Below are positions 47,236-59,839 of a stretch of 64,000 nucleotides of DNA, piece after piece. The stretch comes from Nitrosomonas mobilis (lineage in GTDB: Bacteria; Pseudomonadota; Gammaproteobacteria; Burkholderiales; Nitrosomonadaceae), in contig NZ_FMWO01000102.1 of assembly GCF_900103035.1 (NCBI RefSeq), positions 54,203-118,202 of the forward strand, read 5' to 3'. A program made the position numbers and the translations under genes. Position 1 is the first letter of the stretch; each line of letters begins with the position of its first letter. A model generated the notes under the pieces. It made no database searches and was not told where the DNA came from. It saw nothing but the letters and a program-made list of their open reading frames with translations.

Positions 47236-47509
47236 GTGAGCCTACTCCTGCGGGTAAAAATCCCGCCGTAAGTTGATCTCAGGGAATGAAGTGAAGCGCA
47301 ACTGCATAAGGGTGATCGAGCGTGAGGAGGAAGCGCGAAACATAAACTGTGAGCCGATAAACAAGAACCGAATAGAAGGAGTTGCCGAGCAGAGTGAGCG
47401 GGCCATAGATCGGCGAAGCGACCCCAATTCCCCAAGCGGCCCGGTGCGAACCCGCATGTCGGGTGGTGTGGCAGGGGCGCAGTCTATAATGGCTGTCCCT
47501 TATGCCGAT
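47236..47509 (+). mobile_element. Probable ORF-less group II intron remnant
   Basis: The 274-bp stretch between the rpmA terminator and obgE resembles a group II intron shorn of its reverse transcriptase. It begins GTGAGCC and has the domain I-like CTGCGGGTAAAAATCCCGCC stem. A domain V-like segment lies at 47433-47467 (AAGCGGCCCGG, then 5-bp upper stem GTGCG/CGCAT, two-nucleotide bulge, CGGGTGGT), though two lower-stem pairs mismatch. A domain VI-like hairpin has a potential branch A in CCTTATGCCGAT, 8 nt from the 3' end. The intron-encoded protein and domains II-IV are missing. Confidence 0.5.
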
Positions 47510-47544
47510 TATAATGTGACTTATTGTCATGTTGCTTCCAGTAA

Positions 47545-48603
<1,059 letters not shown>

Positions 48604-48607
48604 CGGT

Positions 48608-49729
48608 ATGGCGAGAGAGATTCTGAAATCTTTGCGGCGTATTGTCGTCAAGGTTGGTAGCAGTTTGGTAACCAATCAGGGCCAGGGGTTAGATCATGAG
48701 GCGCTTGATCGTTGGGCAGAACAGATAGCCTTTATTAGTCAAATGAATAAAGAAGTGGTACTGGTAACTTCTGGGGCAGTTGCGGAAGGAATGCTGCGCC
48801 TTGGATGGAAAAGCCGTCCTTCGGCATTGTATGAGCTCCAGGCTGCTGCAGCAGTTGGGCAGATGGGAGTGGCGCAAGCCTATGCCACGAGTTTTGCCAA
48901 GTATGGCTTGCGAACTGCGCAAATTCTGCTGACGCATGATGATCTCTCCAATCGCAAACGGTACTTGAATGCACGATCGACCATACTGGCGCTCCTTAAG
49001 CTGAATGTTGTTCCCATCATCAACGAAAATGATACCGTGGTTTTTGATGGAATTCAGTTTGGTGATAACGATAATCTGGCTGCGTTGGTTGCTAACCTGA
49101 TCGAGGCAGAAGTGCTGGTGATACTGACAGATCAGGCGGGTTTATATACCGGTGATCCGCGTAAGGATCCCAGTGCAACCCTGATTGCCGAGGCGAGTGC
49201 GAGTGACCCGGCAATTGAAGCCATGGCCGGAGGAGCGGGTAGCGAAATAGGTCGAGGTGGAATGCAAAGTAAAATCATGGCGGCAAGACGTGCGGCGCGT
49301 AGCGGTACGCATACCATCATTGCCTCAGGAAAAACACAGCATGCCTTGATGCGACTGATACAAGGAGAGGCTCTCGGAACCTGCTTGCAGGCAGACATGC
49401 CGGTCAGCATCGCGCGAAAATTATGGTTGGCTGATCATTTGCAGGTTCGGGGCAGCCTCGTGCTGGATAATGGTGCTGTCAGAGCGCTGTTATCAAAGGG
49501 AAAAAGCCTGCTGCCTGTGGGTGTGCAAGAAGTCAGAGGTGAGTTTGAGCGGGGTGAGGCCGTAGCTTGCCTGGAAGTTAATGGTCGCGAAATAGCGCGG
49601 GGGCTCATCAACTATAACGCGCGCGAGACTCGTAGAATTATGTGTCTGCCATCCGGCCAGATTGAATCGGTATTAGGGTATGTAGATGAATATGAACTGA
49701 TTCACAGAGACAATCTGGTCATTTTATGA
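48608..49729 (+). CDS. proB: Glutamate 5-kinase ProB
   Basis: ProB phosphorylates glutamate, the first step of proline synthesis. The 373-residue protein has the amino-acid kinase core ([92 protein letters not shown]) and a C-terminal PUA domain (about residues 280-370). It follows obgE by 4 bp, and the downstream hydrolase overlaps its stop. Confidence 0.97.
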   Translation: MAREILKSLRRIVVKVGSSLVTNQGQGLDHEALDRWAEQIAFISQMNKEVVLVTSGAVAEGMLRLGWKSRPSALYELQAAAAVGQMGVAQAYATSFAKYGLRTAQILLTHDDLSNRKRYLNARSTILALLKLNVVPIINENDTVVFDGIQFGDNDNLAALVANLIEAEVLVILTDQAGLYTGDPRKDPSATLIAEASASDPAIEAMAGGAGSEIGRGGMQSKIMAARRAARSGTHTIIASGKTQHALMRLIQGEALGTCLQADMPVSIARKLWLADHLQVRGSLVLDNGAVRALLSKGKSLLPVGVQEVRGEFERGEAVACLEVNGREIARGLINYNARETRRIMCLPSGQIESVLGYVDEYELIHRDNLVIL

Positions 49730-50769
49730 TGACTGACGTCCTTACCATGCTGGAAACTGATCATTTCCCCCCCTATCGTGCTTCAAAATGGCTGCTGGGT
49801 GGTAACGCGCAAACCATTTATCCCTATTTTCTGAGCAGGAAGTTACCTGTTTATTACCGAAGAGAACGCTGGGAACTGGAAGACGGCGATTTCATCGATG
49901 TCGATTGGCTAGACGGCCAACCAGACAAGCCTTTAGTGGTGTTGTTACATGGTCTTGAAGGAGGATCACGCAGCCATTATGCACTAAGTATCATGCGGCT
50001 CTTGCAAACTATGCATTGGCGTGGTGCTGTCATTCATTTTCGTGGGTGTTCGGGAAACCCCAATCGTTTGCCACGAGCTTATCATGCCGGAGATTCTGCA
50101 GAAATAGATTGGATGTTACATAAAGTTGTTGTAGCTAACCATTTTGTGCATGATTCTCGTTGTTATGTCATCGGGGTTTCACTTGGTGGTAACGCCCTGC
50201 TAAAATGGCTGGGAGAGCAGGGGGAGCGAGCGAATGAGTTGATTGCTGGTGCTGTTGCGGTTTCTACACCGGTCGATTTGGCGGCGGCGGGTAACGCACT
50301 GGATTCCGGGTTTAATAAGTTGTATACGCAGCATTTTCTGGCTTCTCTGAAACGTAAAGTACTGGGTAAAAATAGACACTTCCCGGGATTGTTGAATATT
50401 AAAGCTGTGATGGAGTGTAAATCATTATATGAGTTTGATAATCTGGTAACTGCACCTTTACATGGGTTTCGGAATACCGAGGACTACTGGCAGCAATCCA
50501 GCAGTAAACAATGGTTAAGTCATATACGGGCGCCCACCTTATTGATCAATGCACGTAATGATCCTTTTTTGCCGGAACATGCACTGCCGGGCGCGAGCGA
50601 CATTTCAGCATTTATTTCCTTGGAGTTTCCCGACCAGGGTGGCCATGTTGGATTTATTCATGGTGCTTTTCCGGGAAAGCTTGAGTGGTTGCCTAGAAAG
50701 ATTCTCCATTTCTTCCTGCAAGATTGCTCGTCAAGCAACCACTCTGATACGCCAGACAGTCTCCGTTGA
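49726..50769 (+). CDS. YheT-type alpha/beta hydrolase
   Basis: The 347-residue protein belongs to the YheT/COG0429 hydrolase family. It opens with [21 protein letters not shown], then [20 protein letters not shown] with the oxyanion loop, [28 protein letters not shown], the nucleophile elbow [18 protein letters not shown], and a C-terminal histidine in DQGGHVGFI. The substrate is unknown. It overlaps the proB stop. Confidence 0.9.
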   Translation: MMTDVLTMLETDHFPPYRASKWLLGGNAQTIYPYFLSRKLPVYYRRERWELEDGDFIDVDWLDGQPDKPLVVLLHGLEGGSRSHYALSIMRLLQTMHWRGAVIHFRGCSGNPNRLPRAYHAGDSAEIDWMLHKVVVANHFVHDSRCYVIGVSLGGNALLKWLGEQGERANELIAGAVAVSTPVDLAAAGNALDSGFNKLYTQHFLASLKRKVLGKNRHFPGLLNIKAVMECKSLYEFDNLVTAPLHGFRNTEDYWQQSSSKQWLSHIRAPTLLINARNDPFLPEHALPGASDISAFISLEFPDQGGHVGFIHGAFPGKLEWLPRKILHFFLQDCSSSNHSDTPDSLR

Positions 50770-50775
50770 TTTACA

Positions 50776-52092
50776 GTGGTGAATCCTAATTTGCAAGGCC
50801 TTGCTGGTGTGATATGGCTAACGGCTATCACGTTAATCTTCTGGGCGGTTTTTGATTCTGTTGTCGCTTTGAGCATATTCAGTGTTGGGCTGTTGGGAAT
50901 GATAGCCTATCACCACTATAACTTGTCTCGCCTGGATAAGTGGCTGCGTAGTAATAATATTTCTTATCTGAATGCTCCGGATGGACCGGGTGCGTGGGGC
51001 TTGGTTTTTGCGCGGGTGGCAAGACTATTGAGGCGTCACCAGAATGAAGTTCGTCGGCTTGAGCATGCTCTCGACCGATTGCATCGTGCAACATCTGCCA
51101 TGCCAGAAGGTGTGGTGATATTGGGTGATGCTGATCAGCTCGAATGGTGCAATCTGGCTGCAGAAGGGCATTTGGGGCTTAATCTTAAACTGGATGGCGG
51201 GCAACATATAACTCGTATTGTTCGACAGATTCAGTTTGTCGATTATCTGAATTTTGGTGATTTCAGTAAACCCATTGTGCTGAAACAATCCCAGAAAAGC
51301 GATATTTTTCTTTCATTGCAGCTGGTACCTTACGGAGATAGTGAAAAATTACTGATCAGTCGCGATATCACCCGCTTCGAGAAGATTGAAATCATGCGTC
51401 GTGATTTTATTGCCAATGTTTCTCATGAACTACGCACACCTTTAACGGTTATTGGCGGTTTCTTGGAAACTTTACTTGATAGCGGAAAATTAGAGAAAAT
51501 GGAACAAAATGTACTCGAATTGATGGCGCGTCAGGCTACTCGAATGCATCGACTGATCGAGGATCTCCTGACTTTGTCTCGCTTGGAGAACTCCCAAAAT
51601 TCACCTAAAGAGGAAAGGATTGATATCGTAAAACTCATGCGAGGAATTTATCAGGAAGCTCAGTCCTTGAGCTCGGGTCGTCATCAGATTAGATTGAATG
51701 TCGCCAGAGAAGCTGTGATATTGGGTAACGAAGATGAGCTTCGCAGTGCTTTTAGTAATCTCGTCAGCAACGCTGTGCGCTATACCCCGCAAGACGGCAA
51801 TATTTCCTTGCACTGGATTCAGGAAGGTGAAGAGGGTGTGTTCTTTGTGCAGGATAGTGGTATTGGTATTGAACCATCATATATTCCACGGTTAACCGAA
51901 CGATTCTATCGAGTTGACCGTGGACGTTCTCGGGAAACTGGCGGGACTGGACTGGGGTTAGCAATCGTCAAGCATATTCTTACTCATCATCGGGCCAGTT
52001 TGGAAATTGTCAGTAAACCGGGTCACGGAAGTATTTTTAAGATCAGATTTCCTGCTTCCAGAGTGCTGTGGGACGGATGTCAAAAGACCTGA
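50776..52092 (+). CDS. phoR: Phosphate regulon sensor histidine kinase PhoR
   Basis: A 438-residue sensor kinase with two N-terminal membrane segments (residues about 8-50), a PAS-like domain (about 95-200), and a kinase core: H-box FIANVSHELRTPLTVIGGFLETLL, N-box FSNLVSNAVRYTPQDG, and G-boxes RFYRVDRGRSRETGGTGLGLAIVKHIL. It would sense phosphate status and phosphorylate PhoB, which is not in the window. The start is GTG 50776, 6 bp after the hydrolase stop. Confidence 0.92.
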   Translation: MVNPNLQGLAGVIWLTAITLIFWAVFDSVVALSIFSVGLLGMIAYHHYNLSRLDKWLRSNNISYLNAPDGPGAWGLVFARVARLLRRHQNEVRRLEHALDRLHRATSAMPEGVVILGDADQLEWCNLAAEGHLGLNLKLDGGQHITRIVRQIQFVDYLNFGDFSKPIVLKQSQKSDIFLSLQLVPYGDSEKLLISRDITRFEKIEIMRRDFIANVSHELRTPLTVIGGFLETLLDSGKLEKMEQNVLELMARQATRMHRLIEDLLTLSRLENSQNSPKEERIDIVKLMRGIYQEAQSLSSGRHQIRLNVAREAVILGNEDELRSAFSNLVSNAVRYTPQDGNISLHWIQEGEEGVFFVQDSGIGIEPSYIPRLTERFYRVDRGRSRETGGTGLGLAIVKHILTHHRASLEIVSKPGHGSIFKIRFPASRVLWDGCQKT

Positions 52093-52320
52093 TCTGGCGT
52101 AGACTAATGAACGTCATATACCGGAATTCGCCAATTTCATGAGTCCTGGCCTGTGACCGGTTTTATTTTTCGGGTTTCACTGTTGGCTAAGGCTGTCATT
52201 CTGTGGCAGACTGACTTCTCAAGTCCATGATATCGTGGTGGGTAATTGATTTTAACGATAAATGTTCTGAAGAAGCGAATAACTATAACTTAATAAATTA
52301 TACTTGGGAGGGCAGGAAAA

Positions 52321-52575
52321 ATGGCCGTTAAAGGGCAGTTGTTGCAGGATCCTTTTCTGAATATTCTGCGAAAAGAACGTATTCCCGTTTCTATCTATCT
52401 GGTCAATGGAATTAAATTACAGGGGCACATCGATTCATTCGACCAGTATGTGGTGCTATTGAGAAATTCCATCACGCAAATGGTTTATAAACACGCAATT
52501 TCAACTGTAGTGCCAGCCAAAGCGATATCGCTGCCGGCTGCGACTGATGGCCAAACGGAGCAAGATGATTCGTGA
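52321..52575 (+). CDS. hfq: RNA chaperone Hfq
   Basis: Hfq is a hexameric Sm-like chaperone for small RNA action. The 84-residue protein has the Sm1 block [41 protein letters not shown] and Sm2 motif [20 protein letters not shown] precedes the ATG. It overlaps hflX by 11 bp, the classic hfq-hflX junction. Confidence 0.98.
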   Translation: MAVKGQLLQDPFLNILRKERIPVSIYLVNGIKLQGHIDSFDQYVVLLRNSITQMVYKHAISTVVPAKAISLPAATDGQTEQDDS

Positions 52576-53719
52576 TGTGGATGAGGCGTTAGTCAGGCGC
52601 GATACAGCAGTTCTAGTTGATATTGACTTTGATAAAATTGAGCGTAATAGTTTCGAAGAGCTTGAGTTACTGGTATCCAGTGATCAAATATCGGTAGTTG
52701 CTGTCATCAAGAGCAAGCGAAAATACCCAGACCCAGCCACCTTTATCGGAAAGGGGAAGGTAGCGGAAATTTGCCAGACTTTGGCGCAAACGAAAGCCGA
52801 GATGGTGATAGTTAATCATGATTTATCGCCAGTGCAGCAAAGAAATCTTTCCAATGCTTTGTCATGTCGTATTATTGATCGCACCAGTCTGATTCTGGAT
52901 ATCTTTGCGCAACGTGCCAAAAGTTATGAAGGTAAATTACAAGTCGAACTGGCGCAACTGGAACATCTTTCAACTCGTCTGATTCGAGGTTGGACTCATC
53001 TTGAGCGTCAGAAAGGCGGGATTGGCCTGCGTGGACCAGGCGAAACACAGCTTGAAACCGACCGTCGCCTGCTTGGTAAGCGTGTAAAGCTGTTAAAGGA
53101 AAGATTGGTAAAGCTTAAGCGGCAGCGGGACGTTCAGCGGCGTTCTAGGAAACGTGCCGCTGTATTTTCGGTATCGATTGTTGGCTATACTAATGCCGGT
53201 AAATCAACTTTGTTCAATCGGCTCGTCAGTGCCGAGGCTTATGCAGCAGATCAGCTATTTGCAACTCTGGATACCACAACCCGAAAGCTATATTTGCCTG
53301 GCTGTGGTTCGATTGTAGTTTCCGATACGGTTGGTTTTATTCAATCCTTGCCACATACACTAATAGCAGCTTTTCGCGCGACACTTGAAGAAACGATTCA
53401 GGCGGATCTGTTGCTACATGTGGTTGATGCATCCAGCATTAATCGAGATAGACAAATAGCAGAAGTCAATAAATTGCTATGCGAAATTGGTGCAAATACC
53501 ATACCGCAAATACTGGTGTTGAACAAAATAGACAAAACCGAATCGAATTTGACGGCGAATTGCACACGTGACGAGTGTGATAAAATCAGTACCGTTCGGC
53601 TTAGTGCGAAAACAGGGGCAGGATTGGAGTTTCTGCAGATTGCAATGTCAGAGGCACTCAATCAGTCTTCGGTCAGCCAGATAGATTGTCTTCCATCACC
53701 TTGGTATGGAGTGCAATGA
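52565..53719 (+). CDS. hflX: Ribosome-associated GTPase HflX
   Basis: HflX splits stalled ribosomes after stress. The roughly 384-residue protein has the N-terminal HflX domain ([32 protein letters not shown]) and a GTPase domain with G1 [16 protein letters not shown]3 [17 protein letters not shown] and G4 LNKIDK. ATG 52565 is chosen as GGAG lies 5 bp upstream; the in-frame ATG 52547 overlaps more of hfq. Confidence 0.95.
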   Translation: MIRDVDEALVRRDTAVLVDIDFDKIERNSFEELELLVSSDQISVVAVIKSKRKYPDPATFIGKGKVAEICQTLAQTKAEMVIVNHDLSPVQQRNLSNALSCRIIDRTSLILDIFAQRAKSYEGKLQVELAQLEHLSTRLIRGWTHLERQKGGIGLRGPGETQLETDRRLLGKRVKLLKERLVKLKRQRDVQRRSRKRAAVFSVSIVGYTNAGKSTLFNRLVSAEAYAADQLFATLDTTTRKLYLPGCGSIVVSDTVGFIQSLPHTLIAAFRATLEETIQADLLLHVVDASSINRDRQIAEVNKLLCEIGANTIPQILVLNKIDKTESNLTANCTRDECDKISTVRLSAKTGAGLEFLQIAMSEALNQSSVSQIDCLPSPWYGVQ

Positions 53720-53765
53720 GCATAATGTGTTTGTTTAATTTTAATAACAGAAAGGAATAAATATC

Positions 53766-54953
53766 ATGGGTTTAAATGATCCTCAATGGGGAAAAAGGAG
53801 GGGTAACGCGGGTCCGCCTGATCTTGACGATATTTTTCGCGCCTTTAATCAAAAAATAAATGAAATTTTTGGCCGTAAGGGTGAAAACGGTGGTGGCGAG
53901 GGTGGTGATCCCGGAGAGGGTCATGGCAAACACAGTGGTGCAGGTGTCGTTGTGATTGCTATCCTGCTCGTGCTGGCTTGGGTAGCGAGTGGCTTTTATA
54001 TCGTTGACGAAGGTCAAAGAGGCGTGGTGCTGAGATTTGGTAAGCATGTTGAAACGACTACGCCAGGGTTGAGATGGCACATGCCAACGCCCATTGAGAA
54101 GGTCGAAGCCGTCAATATCAGCCAGGTTCGTACGGTTGAGATTGGTTACCGAAATAATGTTCGTAGTAAAGTTCTCAAAGAATCGTTGATGTTGACGGAC
54201 GATGAAAATATCGTCGATATTCAGTTTGCTGTGCAATATATTTTGAGTAGCCCCGAAGATTTCCTGTTTAATAATCGAGATGCTGAGACTTCAGTGCTAC
54301 AGGTTGCCGAGACAGCGATCCGTCAGGTAATCGGTAATAGTAAAATGGACTTTGTACTCTATGAGGGTCGTGAGCAAGTCGCGGCAGAAACCACCATATT
54401 AATGCAAGCCATTCTGGATCGTTATCAGATCGGTATTCAAATTAATCGGGTAACCATGCAAAATGCGCAACCGCCCGAGCAGGTGCAGGCTGCTTTTGAC
54501 GATGCTGTTAAAGCTGGTCAGGACAGAGAGCGTCAGGTTAACGAAGGTCAGGCTTATGCCAACAATGTTATTCCCAGAGCAAGCGGTGCTTCAGCACGTT
54601 TGATGGAAGAAGCCAATGGTTACAGGCAGCGTGTGATCTCAACTGCGGAAGGTGATGCGAGTCGTTTCGAGCAGATTCTGGTCGAATATTCAAAAGCACC
54701 GGATGTCACTCGTAATCGTATGTATCTTGATACTGTCCAGCAAATTCTTTCCAGTGCCAGCAAAATTTTGATTGATCAGCAAGGTGGTAACAACCTGTTA
54801 TATTTGCCGCTGGATAAGTTAATACAGATGGAGTCTGGCGCTGCTAAACCTTCGTCTGGGATGAGGCCACAGCAGAGTATTCCGGAACTTCCTCAAGATG
54901 CCAGCACGCGTTCGCGTGAGTCCTTTCGTAGTCGTGAGCGGGAGATAAGATAA
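53766..54953 (+). CDS. hflK: FtsH modulator HflK
   Basis: HflK with HflC forms a membrane cage around FtsH protease. The 395-residue protein has a short cytoplasmic lead, one membrane segment (about residues 58-80, VVVIAILLVLAWVASGFYIV) and an SPFH/prohibitin domain (VDEGQRGVVLRFGKHVETTTPGLRWHMPTPIEKVEAV). A coiled-coil helix follows and the tail is rich in serine and arginine. hflC begins one base after its stop. Confidence 0.96.
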   Translation: MGLNDPQWGKRRGNAGPPDLDDIFRAFNQKINEIFGRKGENGGGEGGDPGEGHGKHSGAGVVVIAILLVLAWVASGFYIVDEGQRGVVLRFGKHVETTTPGLRWHMPTPIEKVEAVNISQVRTVEIGYRNNVRSKVLKESLMLTDDENIVDIQFAVQYILSSPEDFLFNNRDAETSVLQVAETAIRQVIGNSKMDFVLYEGREQVAAETTILMQAILDRYQIGIQINRVTMQNAQPPEQVQAAFDDAVKAGQDRERQVNEGQAYANNVIPRASGASARLMEEANGYRQRVISTAEGDASRFEQILVEYSKAPDVTRNRMYLDTVQQILSSASKILIDQQGGNNLLYLPLDKLIQMESGAAKPSSGMRPQQSIPELPQDASTRSRESFRSREREIR

Positions 54954-54954
54954 G

Positions 54955-55833
54955 ATGAAAGCTATTTCTACTACATTAATCGGATTGCTGGTGGCACTGG
55001 TTGTGCTAGGCAGCTCCGTTGTTTATATTGTTGATGAACGCGAACAGGCGGTTGTTTTCCAGCTGGGTGAGGTTGTAGATGTTAAAACTTCTCCTGGTCT
55101 GTACTTCAAAATACCTATCGTCCAGAATGTTCGTTTTTTTGAATCCAGAATCCTGACTATGGACACGGATGAACCTGAACGTTTTATTACTTCCGAAAAG
55201 AAAAATGTTTTGGTGGATTTGTTCGTTAAATGGCGTATCGTCGATGTCAGACAATACTATGTCAGTGTTAATGGAGATGAAGCCTTGGCACAGACGCGGT
55301 TATCGCAAACTATTAATTCCAGTATGCGTGATGAGTTCGGTAACAGAACGGTTCATGATGTTGTATCCGGAGAACGTGATGTGATCATGGAAATCATGCG
55401 GCAAAAAGCTAATGTCGATGCACGTAAAATCGGTGTGGAAGTGATCGATGTACGGCTTAAGCGCGTTGATCTTCCGCGGGAAGTAAGTGATTCCGTCTAT
55501 CAGAGAATGGAAGCTGAGCGTACACGGGTTGCAAATGAATTAAGATCAACCGGTGCAGCTGAGAGTGAAAAAATTCGAGCTGATGCTGACAGACAACGTG
55601 AGGTTATTCTGGCAGAAGCCTATCGTGAAGCTCAGAAAATAATGGGTGATGGCGATAGTCAGGCAGCAGGCATCTATGCAGCCGCATTCCAAAAAGATGC
55701 AAAATTCTATGATTTTTATCGTAGTCTCGAAGCTTATAAGCAGTCTTTTAAGGATAAAGGAGATCTGCTTGTACTCGAACCTAGTTCGGAATTCTTTAAA
55801 TTCCTGAAACAATCATCTGGTAAAGACAAGTGA
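54955..55833 (+). CDS. hflC: FtsH modulator HflC
   Basis: The 292-residue partner of HflK has an N-terminal membrane segment (residues 5-25), the SPFH domain (VDEREQAVVFQLGEVVDVKTSPGLYFKIPIVQNVRFFE) and the long helical region with ERTRVANELRSTGAAESEKIRADADRQREVILAEAY. hflK-hflC form an operon ended by the terminator at 55963. Confidence 0.96.
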   Translation: MKAISTTLIGLLVALVVLGSSVVYIVDEREQAVVFQLGEVVDVKTSPGLYFKIPIVQNVRFFESRILTMDTDEPERFITSEKKNVLVDLFVKWRIVDVRQYYVSVNGDEALAQTRLSQTINSSMRDEFGNRTVHDVVSGERDVIMEIMRQKANVDARKIGVEVIDVRLKRVDLPREVSDSVYQRMEAERTRVANELRSTGAAESEKIRADADRQREVILAEAYREAQKIMGDGDSQAAGIYAAAFQKDAKFYDFYRSLEAYKQSFKDKGDLLVLEPSSEFFKFLKQSSGKDK

Positions 55834-55962
55834 ATGAGACTTCCGATAAGTGAGGGTTAAGTTAAGTATCGGAAGCATATCGTGCGGTCCGGTAATTTAC
55901 TGGCACAATCGCTTATTTGAAGTTTTCAGAAATAAGTATATCGTTAGCATCTGGCATTAATG

Positions 55963-56014
55963 GAAAACCGGTTTGCTTTATCCAGTTATAGCAGATAAAG
56001 TAAACCGGTTTTTT
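55963..56014 (+). terminator. Intrinsic terminator after hflC
   Basis: AAAACCGGTTTGCTTTATC pairs with GATAAAGTAAACCGGTTTT around a short loop, and the 3' arm runs into TTTTTT. It ends the hfq-hflX-hflK-hflC transcript, 130 bp past hflC. Confidence 0.9.
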
Positions 56015-56094
56015 GTCCAGATTGGTACCTTTATATAAGGTACGATTTGGATCTTGATAAAGCTATTTGTGCCGATCAATTTAGGATATGAGCT

Positions 56095-56283
56095 ATGTTG
56101 GATACTTTCCTAATGGCAATTGCGTTAATGCTGGTGTTAGAAGGCATCTTCCCCTTTATATTACCTGGAGCATGGCGAGAAACCTTTCATAAACTGCTGC
56201 AAATGGAAGATGGACAAATACGGTTTATGGGGCTCACTGCTATGTTAATAGGACTACTTATCCTTTTTTTGGTCAACAATTAA
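56095..56283 (+). CDS. DUF2065 family small membrane protein
   Basis: The 62-residue protein has two hydrophobic segments (residues about 4-24 and 41-60) separated by PGAWRETFHKLLQMEDGQIRFMG, the pattern of the DUF2065/YjeT family. That family regularly sits between hflC and hisZ or purA. Function is unknown. It stands alone between a terminator and hisZ. Confidence 0.9.
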   Translation: MLDTFLMAIALMLVLEGIFPFILPGAWRETFHKLLQMEDGQIRFMGLTAMLIGLLILFLVNN

Positions 56284-56348
56284 TCTTGCATACCAAGTGA
56301 CTGTCTTTTCTGATTTCCCTTAATAAGGGGTAAGTCGCGCCCTTAATC

Positions 56349-58851
<2,503 letters not shown>

Positions 58852-58884
58852 AGGACTTGCCTGAGCGATTACTCAGTAAGCGCC

Positions 58885-59133
58885 CAACGCTTTCATCTAT
58901 CTCCATTTGCATTGGAGTGATTGAATAAATACTGGCGTTAGCGACAGGAATGCATCGATGTGGTTATTGAGCCAGGTGGGGAGTTCGATGAGTTTATCCT
59001 CAAGTCATGCGGTGGAAGGTCGAGGCCGTTGAGTTGTGCGGTGGCACGTTGGCCGGCACGCTCTGATCCGGTGAACAGCCAGCCTTTTTGCCGGTTGCGC
59101 TCGGACGAATGATGTTTTCTACCGGTTCATTGT
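58885..59133 (-). pseudogene. Relic of an IS66 tnpC 3' end
   Basis: The minus-strand sequence aligns with the C-terminal coding part of the intact tnpC at 7071-7310. Shared blocks include TTATTGAGCCAGGT, GAGGCCGTTGAGTTGTGCGGT, CGCTCTGATCCGGT and GTTTTCTACCGG. Base changes are scattered and about 25 bp (the CCGAACAGAG region) is missing, breaking the frame. It is a divergent, dead copy rather than a recent duplicate. Confidence 0.85.
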
Positions 59134-59134
59134 G

Positions 59135-59320
59135 TGTGCCTTGCTAAGGCGTATCTGATTCGTCGGTGCAAATCCGGTCCGGCTAACTATCGCTCCCAGA
59201 AGTACTTGTAGCGGTCCAGAAGGTAACAAATGGGCTGAAGCACTACAAGAAAAGGCTTTGCTCTGCTGGCAGGCTATATCTTATTATTAGCTAAAGGCGG
59301 CAATCGATAACCCAAGAACG
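59135..59320 (+). other. Possible group II intron 5' fragment inserted in the IS66 relic
   Basis: The IS66 similarity stops abruptly at CATTGT and continues as GTGTGCCTTGCTAAGGCG, then GGTGCAAATCCGGTCCGGCTAAC and AGCGGTCCAGAAGGTAACAAATGGG. This has the look of the 5' end and early domain I of a bacterial group II intron (GUGYG start, pairing GCC/GGC). No reverse transcriptase or domain V is present. I rely on pattern memory here, so confidence is modest. Confidence 0.35.
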
Positions 59321-59321
59321 T

Positions 59322-59687
59322 TTACCAGACAGAAATCACCAGTGTAAATGGCTGATCCGTGACAGAGCGAAAGAGCTGCCCAACGCTAAATGTATAGATT
59401 TCCTTATCGGTTGTGAAGCGGTATATATCCTGCGCGTCGGTAATGCCGTCGATTGAGAATATGACATTTACACCCGATATCGCCATATCGACAGTTTTTC
59501 CCGCCCCGACAGTTATTTCGTAGCAAAGTGCGCTATCGGGCGAAATAATGCCCTCAACACTATGGGTATTTTGCCCGCTCTGGAATTGAATTCTTTCGCA
59601 GTTATCAGCCTGAGCCGTTGCCGTCACCAACATCAATATAGCGCACAAAAGAACAAGGGCGCCGGGTGTTTTCATGTTCGTCATCAT
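59322..59687 (-). CDS. Small secreted protein of unknown function
   Basis: The 121-residue product has a Sec signal peptide (LVLLCAILMLVTATAQA, cleavage near residue 28), then a beta-rich domain of about 93 residues with two cysteines (DNCERIQF, LCYEITVGAGKTVD) that may form a disulphide. GAGGAA lies just upstream of the paired ATG codons at 59687/59684. I recognise no family; the mature part hints at a pre-peptidase C-terminal-like or beta-sandwich fold. The next gene on the same strand is broken. Confidence 0.6.
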   Translation of the reverse strand: MMTNMKTPGALVLLCAILMLVTATAQADNCERIQFQSGQNTHSVEGIISPDSALCYEITVGAGKTVDMAISGVNVIFSIDGITDAQDIYRFTTDKEIYTFSVGQLFRSVTDQPFTLVISVW

Positions 59688-59839
59688 AACTTCCTCGCAT
59701 CAGAGTATTTATTGCGCCATCAGGATACAGTTAGCTTTCTGATGGCGCGCTTACCCGCCAGTCAATATAATAACCGGCAATAAAACGGGGCTTGTGTCCC
59801 AAAACCATGAATATCTGATCACAATCCCCGAAAGTCTGG

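Noticed and set aside
58861..58876. CTGAGCGATTACTCAG as a purA terminator
   Set aside because: The stem is only 5 bp and there is no T-run.
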